DNA of 19,075 nucleotides, from assembly GCA_905236445.1 (NCBI GenBank), contig CAJOPQ010000019.1:1-19075 (forward strand), in the 5' to 3' direction. Shown piece after piece: positions 14,613 through 19,075 of this stretch; position 1 is the first letter of the stretch, and each line of letters opens with the position of its first letter. The position numbers and the translations under genes are program-made. Under the pieces are notes generated by a model. The model was not told the origin of the DNA. It made no database searches and saw only the letters and a list, made by a program, of their open reading frames with translations. The DNA comes from an uncultured Clostridia bacterium. Lineage in GTDB: Bacteria > Bacillota > Clostridia > Christensenellales > UBA1242.

Positions 14613-15494
14613 ATGAGTAATAAATTAACGATACAAGATTTTAATTATCCACTAGATGAATTATTAGAATATTTAGAAAATCCCAATATTTGTGTAAGCA
14701 ATGTTACTAAGCAAGCATATCTTTTTAGCAACGAGAATCTGAAAGAATATTTTAGTAAATTTAACTTTAATGGTAAATCAGTTGCGACGGTTGGCTCAAG
14801 TGGTGACCAAGCATTAAATGCTGTATACTATGGTTCTAATCGTGTTGTTGTAATTGATGGCAATCCATTGTCGAAAAGTTTTATCGAGCTAAAGATTGCT
14901 GCAATCAAAAATTTAGATTTTAGTGAATTTATAGATTTCTATGTAAATAAGAATATAAGTGATTATAGAACATATTCTAAGATTTCGCATGACCTAAGTG
15001 TAGACTCTAAAATGTTTTGGGATCAATTATATCTGGAAATGGATAATAAAGAGTTAAAGAATTTTGTGAATGATGCGATTCAAGAGCATTTTAGCCATGT
15101 TGCAAGAAAGTGCGATTCAAGCATATTTTACAAGAATGAAAAGGCTTACAACAAATTGCAAGGCTTGATAGATAATGTCAAAATAGATTATCTGTGCGCT
15201 GATATAACAGATTTCAGCAAAGTGCTTGGGGACGAGAAATTTGATTATATTTTTTTGTCAAATATATTAGATTATAGTGCGCCTATAAAATTTTTTGATA
15301 CAGTGGCTCAACTACAAAAAAATAATTTAAATCAAAATGGTAAGATTCAAATTAACTACTCTTTTTTAAGTAATGCAGGTTTTACTTTGGTTGAGGGTAA
15401 TTGTGATAAGGAACTAAACTATAAAAATCTTAAAAGTTATCGTGTAGATAATATTATGTATAACAGCATTGATTCAGTTATGTTTTTGGAATAA
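14613..15494 (+). CDS. SAM-dependent transferase-like protein B (DUF3419/BtaA-like), second paralog
   Basis: This is a tandem duplicate of the preceding gene. The first 84 residues align without gaps: both have LFSNENLK, VATVGSSGDQALNA (57-70), IDGN (81-84), ELKIAAIKN and later KISHDLS and KMFWD, and both proteins end in FLE. The middle (about 150-190) is unrelated in sequence, so the copies have diverged outside the SAM-binding core. The region FDYIFLSNILDY corresponds to the acceptor side of the fold. GGAG (14598-14601) overlaps the end of the first gene, 11 nt before the ATG. The two may form a heteromer or act on different substrates; both are guesses. Confidence 0.55.
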   Translation: MSNKLTIQDFNYPLDELLEYLENPNICVSNVTKQAYLFSNENLKEYFSKFNFNGKSVATVGSSGDQALNAVYYGSNRVVVIDGNPLSKSFIELKIAAIKNLDFSEFIDFYVNKNISDYRTYSKISHDLSVDSKMFWDQLYLEMDNKELKNFVNDAIQEHFSHVARKCDSSIFYKNEKAYNKLQGLIDNVKIDYLCADITDFSKVLGDEKFDYIFLSNILDYSAPIKFFDTVAQLQKNNLNQNGKIQINYSFLSNAGFTLVEGNCDKELNYKNLKSYRVDNIMYNSIDSVMFLE

Positions 15495-15508
15495 AAAAGG
15501 AAATGCGT

Positions 15509-16039
15509 ATGACAGAAGTAATACTTGTAGACATTTTTGATAATTTTATAGGTGTGGAGGAGAAATTGAAAGCACATATGGACAAGCACTTACATAGAGC
15601 TTTTTCTCTTTTTGTTATAGATTGCAATGGCAATATGTTGTTACAAAGAAGGTCAAAGGCGAAATATCATTCGCCGGGACTGTGGGCAAACGCTTGTTGC
15701 TCACATCCTTTGCCAGATAAAGATATTATAGAATGCGTTAGAGAACGTGCACATGAAGAACTTGGAATAAAAATTGATGTTCCTAGCGAAATGTTTAACT
15801 TCGTATATTATAGCGAATTTAACAACGGACTAACTGAATATGAGTTAGATCACGTGTACATAGTAAATTATACTGGAGATATTAATTTCAATCCTAACGA
15901 GGTTGATAGTGTGGAGTGGGTTAATATCGATGATTTATCTAAGAATTTAGTATCAAATCCGCAAAAATATTGTACATGGTTTCTCAATTGTTGTCCTAAG
16001 GTTATTGAAATTTTAAATAAAAAATGCAATAAATTGTAG
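15509..16039 (+). CDS. idi: Isopentenyl-diphosphate delta-isomerase, type 1
   Basis: This Nudix-fold enzyme interconverts isopentenyl and dimethylallyl diphosphate. Numbered from ATG 15509 (176 aa), the active-site motif NACCSHP (61-67) carries catalytic C64 and H66, and YELDHV holds E112, the second catalytic residue. R47-R48 and a Nudix-like ERAHEELGI (79-87) are present. ATG 15509 is preferred to ATG 15503, which lies too close to AAAGGAA. Firmicutes with an isomerase more often have the unrelated flavin-dependent type 2. The gene is 14 nt from the second transferase-like gene and shares its transcript, which suggests an isoprenoid or lipid link. Confidence 0.9.
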   Translation: MTEVILVDIFDNFIGVEEKLKAHMDKHLHRAFSLFVIDCNGNMLLQRRSKAKYHSPGLWANACCSHPLPDKDIIECVRERAHEELGIKIDVPSEMFNFVYYSEFNNGLTEYELDHVYIVNYTGDINFNPNEVDSVEWVNIDDLSKNLVSNPQKYCTWFLNCCPKVIEILNKKCNKL

Positions 16040-16100
16040 AAATTTGTTTGCTAAATAAATATTTTTTGTGCTAATCTAAGTGTAGTTATTGGAGGGCGGT

Positions 16101-16175
16101 ATGAGAATGTGGCTTGTGTTAACTCAATATAAAATGAGTTTATCAAAGTCTTTTTCAACCCCTATAAGAAATTAA
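16101..16175 (+). CDS. Small ORF in the pyrG leader, possible leader peptide
   Basis: ATG 16101 follows GGAGGG (16091-16096) by 4 nt and opens a 24-residue frame (MRMWLVLTQYKM, then SLSKSFSTPIRN) ending in TAA at 16173-16175. The stop codon abuts an intrinsic terminator that stands before pyrG. Ribosome binding site, frame and terminator placed in this order are what a translation-controlled attenuator looks like. No run of one codon is seen that would name the signal. A chance ORF is possible. Confidence 0.35.
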   Translation: MRMWLVLTQYKMSLSKSFSTPIRN

Positions 16176-16211
16176 AAACATTTGCTAAAATAATTAAGCA
16201 GATGTTTTTTT
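16175..16211 (+). terminator. Terminator between idi and pyrG, possible pyrG attenuator
   Basis: AACATTTGCT (16177-16186) pairs with AGCAGATGTT (16197-16206) with one G-U pair; further A-T pairs extend the base and T residues run to 16211. It could simply end the idi operon. It lies 41 nt before pyrG and 136 nt after idi, so a promoter in 16040-16095 would make it an attenuator. The best candidate there, TTGCTA (16048-16053) with TAATCT (16072-16077), is weak. Confidence 0.8.
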
Positions 16212-16252
16212 GTAATCGTAATAACTACTATGTTCTTTAGAGGTGATATGTT

Positions 16253-17863
16253 ATGAGTAAATATGTTTTTGTGACAGGTGGTGTTGTATCTAGTTTAGGA
16301 AAAGGAATAACTGCGGCATCTCTAGGCAGATTGTTAATCAACAGGGGGCTTAGGGTAACTATCCAGAAATTAGATCCATATATCAATGTCGATCCCGGCA
16401 CAATGAGTCCATATCAACATGGTGAGGTTTTTGTAACTGAAGATGGAGGAGAAACGGATCTTGATATAGGACATTACGAAAGATTTCTAGATAATAATTT
16501 TCACAAAAACTGCAACTATACAAGTGGCAAGATTTATTCTAGCATAATATCAAAAGAGCGTGCTGGGGATTATTTGGGGGCAACAATCCAAGTTGTACCA
16601 CATGTAACTAACGAGATAAAGGCAGCTATGCGAAGTGTTGCAGGTGAAAATGTAGATATTGTAATTGTTGAGATTGGTGGAACAGTTGGTGATATGGAAG
16701 GTGAGCCTTTCTTGGAGGCAATTAGACAATTTGAAAGGGAGTTGGGGTATAACAATTTTGTTCATATTCATACTACATTACTTCCTTATCTTGGAGCTGC
16801 GAAAGAAATTAAGACAAAGCCTACACAACATAGTGTTAAGTTGTTAACTTCATTAGGTCTTATGCCAGATATTGTTGTATGCAGAAGTAATGCTGATGTA
16901 GAACTTACAATGGAATTAAAAGAAAAAATCGCTATGTTCTGTAATCTTGATTCTCCAAGTGCAGTTATTCACAATCCTGACTGTAAAAGTATTTATGAAG
17001 TGCCATTGGTACTAAAATCTCAAAAGTTTGATGATGCTGTGTTAAATAAATTACAGATTACTGCCCCAGAGGCAAATATGAAAGAATGGGAGAACATGGT
17101 CAAAGTCTTTAATGACAAAACACTTCCGGTAGTTAATGTGGCAATTGTTGGAAAATACACAATGGTACCAGATGCATACATAAGCGTTACAGAGTCGATA
17201 AAGCATGCCTGTAGTGCAAGAAAAGTTATGGGTAATGTGGAGATAATTGATAGCGAATTGTTGGAAAAAGACGGTGCAGAGGTGCATTTGAAAGGATTTG
17301 ATGCAATAGTTGTTCCAGGTGGATTTGGTAGTCGTGGCATAGAAGGAAAGATTCTTGCTTGTGAATATGCCAGAACTCACAACGTTCCATATCTAGGCTT
17401 GTGTCTTGGAATGCAAATTGCAGTTATAGAGTTTGCAAGACATGTGGCAAATTTGAAAGATGCAAATAGTGTGGAAATGAATGAGATGACTCCTTATCCA
17501 GTGATAAATGTAATGGAAGACCAAAAAATTGTTACACAGAAAGGTGGAACAATGAGGTTGGGAGAATATACCTGCAGACTTACACCTAATACGAAGGCTT
17601 CAAAAGCATATGGCGTAGATGAGATTAAGGAAAGGCATAGACACAGATATGAATTTAATAATGCATATAGACAATTATTGCAAGACAAAGGAATGATTAT
17701 CGCTGGAATTAATCCAAAGCGAAACTTGGTTGAAATTATTGAGTTGCCTGATCATCCATATTTTGTAGCAGTACAATTCCATCCAGAATTTAAGAGTAGA
17801 CCATATAGGCCACATCCATTATTCTTGGGCATGGTAGACGCTGCTCTAAACGCAAAGAAATAA
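16253..17863 (+). CDS. pyrG: CTP synthase
   Basis: PyrG aminates UTP to CTP using glutamine and ATP, the last step of pyrimidine nucleotide synthesis. The 536 residues cover both domains. The synthase domain starts with KYVFVTGGVVSSLGKGITAA (P-loop) and contains HYERF and IVEIGGTVGDMEGEPF. The class I glutamine amidotransferase domain has PGGFGSRGIEG, the nucleophile C384 in GLCLGMQ, and H510/E512 in HPEFKSRP. AGAGGTGAT (16239-16247) is a strong ribosome binding site 5 nt before the ATG. In B. subtilis pyrG is controlled by reiterative transcription at a GGG start plus a leader terminator; a terminator is present here, but that start is not evident. Confidence 0.98.
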   Translation: MSKYVFVTGGVVSSLGKGITAASLGRLLINRGLRVTIQKLDPYINVDPGTMSPYQHGEVFVTEDGGETDLDIGHYERFLDNNFHKNCNYTSGKIYSSIISKERAGDYLGATIQVVPHVTNEIKAAMRSVAGENVDIVIVEIGGTVGDMEGEPFLEAIRQFERELGYNNFVHIHTTLLPYLGAAKEIKTKPTQHSVKLLTSLGLMPDIVVCRSNADVELTMELKEKIAMFCNLDSPSAVIHNPDCKSIYEVPLVLKSQKFDDAVLNKLQITAPEANMKEWENMVKVFNDKTLPVVNVAIVGKYTMVPDAYISVTESIKHACSARKVMGNVEIIDSELLEKDGAEVHLKGFDAIVVPGGFGSRGIEGKILACEYARTHNVPYLGLCLGMQIAVIEFARHVANLKDANSVEMNEMTPYPVINVMEDQKIVTQKGGTMRLGEYTCRLTPNTKASKAYGVDEIKERHRHRYEFNNAYRQLLQDKGMIIAGINPKRNLVEIIELPDHPYFVAVQFHPEFKSRPYRPHPLFLGMVDAALNAKK

Positions 17864-17930
17864 TTATGTATTATAAAAAATAGGACCTTAGGTTGTCCAG
17901 TTTGAAACTAGTTAAATAATGGGTAAAAAG

Positions 17931-17963
17931 AAAGAGCATATATTTGAATATGCTCTTTTTCTT
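17931..17963. terminator. Terminator of pyrG, probably bidirectional
   Basis: An 11-bp perfect stem (17931-17941 with 17948-17958) with a 6-nt loop is followed by T residues on the plus strand. The minus strand also has a T-rich tail, so the leftward reading frame at 17993 may end here too. Confidence 0.9.
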
Positions 17964-17992
17964 TGTCTAAATAACTGAATATATATAGTAAG

Positions 17993-18454
17993 TTAAAGTT
18001 CTGTTTCTTCGTGTACCAGCTTTGAATATTCGTGTTGTTTCAAAAGTTTTTGAAAATCTTTAATTGGCACATATTCAGCATTGTTTGGGTTTAGTGAATA
18101 ATTAAGTCCAATTTCAATTCTGTTTTCATATACTTTAACAAACTTGACAAATAATGTGAGAATATACAATCTGGCAAGACATGTGGAATGCTATGATCCA
18201 GGAACTTGTGCCATTTTGTTTATATCAATTAGCCTATCATTAATATATGAATTGGTGGCATATATGTGTCTTTTTAAATCAGGAACATTACTTTTTACGT
18301 CAAGAATTTTGCAATATAAACTATCATAAAAGAAAAATCGACAAATATCCCAAACATTAATGTTTTTGAAATTTTGAGATAGCTTAGACTGGGTGTTTTC
18401 GAATTCTAGAAATTCCTTATACAAATCATATTCGTTTTTATTGTTCTTTCTCAT
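17993..18454 (-). pseudogene. Reading frame broken by an in-frame TAG, likely decaying gene
   Basis: From ATG 18454 on the minus strand 87 codons run to TAG (18191-18193). The same frame then stays open for 65 codons to TAA (17993-17995). The first part (YDLYKEFLEFENTQ; INVWDICRFFFYDSLY) loosely resembles the N-terminal region of surface-polysaccharide-related proteins. The part after the TAG (FVKFVKVYENRIEIGLNYS) loosely resembles the C-terminal tail of large serine recombinases. So this may be one gene with a nonsense mutation or remnants of two. A TAG from CAG (Gln) by one substitution would be enough. TAG is a normal stop elsewhere in the window. Confidence 0.4.
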
Positions 18455-18493
18455 ATAAGTAAATTTAGCATATTATGGTTAAAAGTAATTTTG

Positions 18494-18522
18494 TTGTTGT
18501 TCTTGATGCATTGTGGTATAAT
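18494..18522 (+). promoter_or_regulatory. Strong extended -10 promoter, leaderless start
   Basis: TTGTTG (18494-18499), a 17-nt spacer and TATAAT (18517-18522), with TG-G before the -10, form a strong promoter. Transcription should begin at 18529-18530, at the ATG of the short frame that follows. Confidence 0.7.
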
Positions 18523-18529
18523 ACAATAT

Positions 18530-18631
18530 ATGAAAATAGATATCAATGAGCGAGTAACAGAAAATTTTACAACTATTATAGATGACGTTTTCCCCAAAAA
18601 CAAGTCTTATCAAATATGCAAAAAGTATTAG
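18530..18631 (+). other. 33-codon frame ending in TAG, in frame with the next ORF
   Basis: ATG 18530 begins where transcription should start. It opens a frame (MKIDINERVTENFTTIIDDV, then FPKNKSYQICKKY) ending in TAG (18629-18631). The codons after the TAG continue in the same frame without a stop for 16 codons to ATG 18680 and through the next ORF. It could be the true N-terminus of that gene broken by a nonsense change, or a separate short peptide. Confidence 0.4.
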
Positions 18632-18679
18632 ATATTTGTATGTTATCTAACAACAAATGGATTACTTGCCGATGAAAAT

Positions 18680-18994
18680 ATGTCAGAAAATTTGTTGGTA
18701 AGTGGTTTGGATAGTATTAAATTTTTCATTAATGCTATCAATAGAGATGAATATAAATTGATTCATGGTGTAGATGGTTTTGATGTGGTCATGAAAAATC
18801 TATGCAAGTATAGAGAATTACAAAAAGAATGTCGGGTGGGCAACTATATTTGCAAGTCGTGTGTTTATAATGATTGTGAAAAAATAGAACCTATCAGACT
18901 GGATTTGGCCACCAAAGTAGATGATACTTTTTTTAAACAAGATGAAGAATTAAATGAACGAATAAAAAAAGGAGATAAAAATGGAATTAATTGA
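18680..18994 (+). CDS. Hypothetical protein with a Cys-rich knuckle
   Basis: I do not recognise this 104-residue protein. Its centre holds four cysteines, C-x6-C-x2-C-x4-C, within ECRVGNYICKSCVYNDCEK, which could bind zinc. The rest is acidic and helical (VDGFDVVMKNLCKYRELQ; EELNERIKKGDKNG). ATG 18680 lacks a good ribosome binding site, while an open frame and a strong promoter lie upstream, so the gene may really start at 18530 and be split by the TAG at 18629. Its last 14 bases overlap the start of the next gene, a sign of translational coupling. Confidence 0.55.
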   Translation: MSENLLVSGLDSIKFFINAINRDEYKLIHGVDGFDVVMKNLCKYRELQKECRVGNYICKSCVYNDCEKIEPIRLDLATKVDDTFFKQDEELNERIKKGDKNGIN

Positions 18995-19075
18995 TTTGTA
19001 TGACGAAAACAGAGTGTTTACGGGAGAAATAATAGAAAGGGGAAAACCAATTGAACCTGGGAGGTATAAGCTATC
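18981..19075 (+). CDS. Nudix-type hydrolase, 5' end only
   Basis: The window ends inside this gene. The 31 visible residues (MELIDLYDENRVFTGEIIER, then GKPIEPGRYKL) are typical of the N-terminus of the small Nudix hydrolases related to IPP isomerase and to YfcD-like proteins, which start with a DxYDENR-x-TG segment. AAGGAGAT lies just upstream of the ATG, inside the end of the overlapping gene. The Nudix box itself lies beyond the window, so the substrate cannot be judged. Confidence 0.6.
   Translation, partial: MELIDLYDENRVFTGEIIERGKPIEPGRYKL

Noticed and set aside
16085..16100. B. subtilis-type pyrG control by reiterative transcription at a GGG start
   Set aside because: The GGG at 16094-16096 region is part of a ribosome binding site and has no fitting -10 about 7 nt upstream.
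18144..18329. 61-codon plus-strand ORF
   Set aside because: No ribosome binding site or recognisable motif; it is antisense to the interrupted minus-strand frame.
1..19075. CRISPR array, insertion sequence or transposase
   Set aside because: No regularly spaced repeats, terminal inverted repeats or intact transposase frame were seen on either strand.

Overview
The window reads as chromosome of a low-GC, anaerobic, endospore-forming Firmicute, probably a member of Clostridia. The support is: an A+T-rich sequence with purine-rich Shine-Dalgarno sites; a trimeric NADH/ferredoxin [FeFe]-hydrogenase operon; the sporulation genes yabP-yabQ-divIC and spoIIQ; and TAA/TAG stops used in the normal way. 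Most genes form short operons separated by clear intrinsic terminators. I cannot name a genus.

Layout. 1 to about 268 is a compositionally foreign stretch (about 45% GC, no gene seen) that runs into a HipA-like kinase gene lacking a credible start. 1318-1933: greA with a consensus promoter, a hairpin-plus-U-tract in its leader, and a terminator. 1987-6170: hydC-hydB-hydA (NuoE-like, NuoF-like and H-cluster subunits), with a possible attenuator in the leader. 6302-7446: a single gene for a DapB/diaminopentanoate-dehydrogenase-like oxidoreductase. 7569-7748 (minus): initiator tRNA-Met with a terminator and promoter. 7779-8773 (minus): yabP-yabQ-divIC behind a sigma-E-like promoter. 8848-9944: a secreted/anchored protein of unknown function, then spoIIQ. 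9960-11678: acpP, then an RlmD-type 23S rRNA methyltransferase that appears to be made from a leaderless mRNA. 11684-13569 (minus): mgtE with a duplicated N-terminal domain and an unusual structured leader that contains a small ORF. 13638-16039: two tandem paralogous SAM-dependent-transferase-like proteins and type 1 IPP isomerase. 16101-17963: pyrG with a possible leader peptide and terminator upstream. 17993-19075: two reading frames interrupted by TAG, facing away from each other, and the start of a Nudix gene cut by the window end.

Function. The Hyd complex would couple NADH and ferredoxin to H2; its HydE/F/G maturases are not here. YabP, YabQ and SpoIIQ belong to the engulfment and cortex stages of sporulation. 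The main regulatory theme is leader RNA: greA, hydCBA and pyrG each have a hairpin followed by a U-run between the likely promoter and the start codon (the pyrG promoter is not clear), and mgtE has a long structured leader.

Best candidates for something undescribed are the mgtE leader (13355-13533), the pyrG leader ORF plus terminator (16101-16211), the tandem transferase pair linked to idi, and the unknown secreted protein beside spoIIQ.
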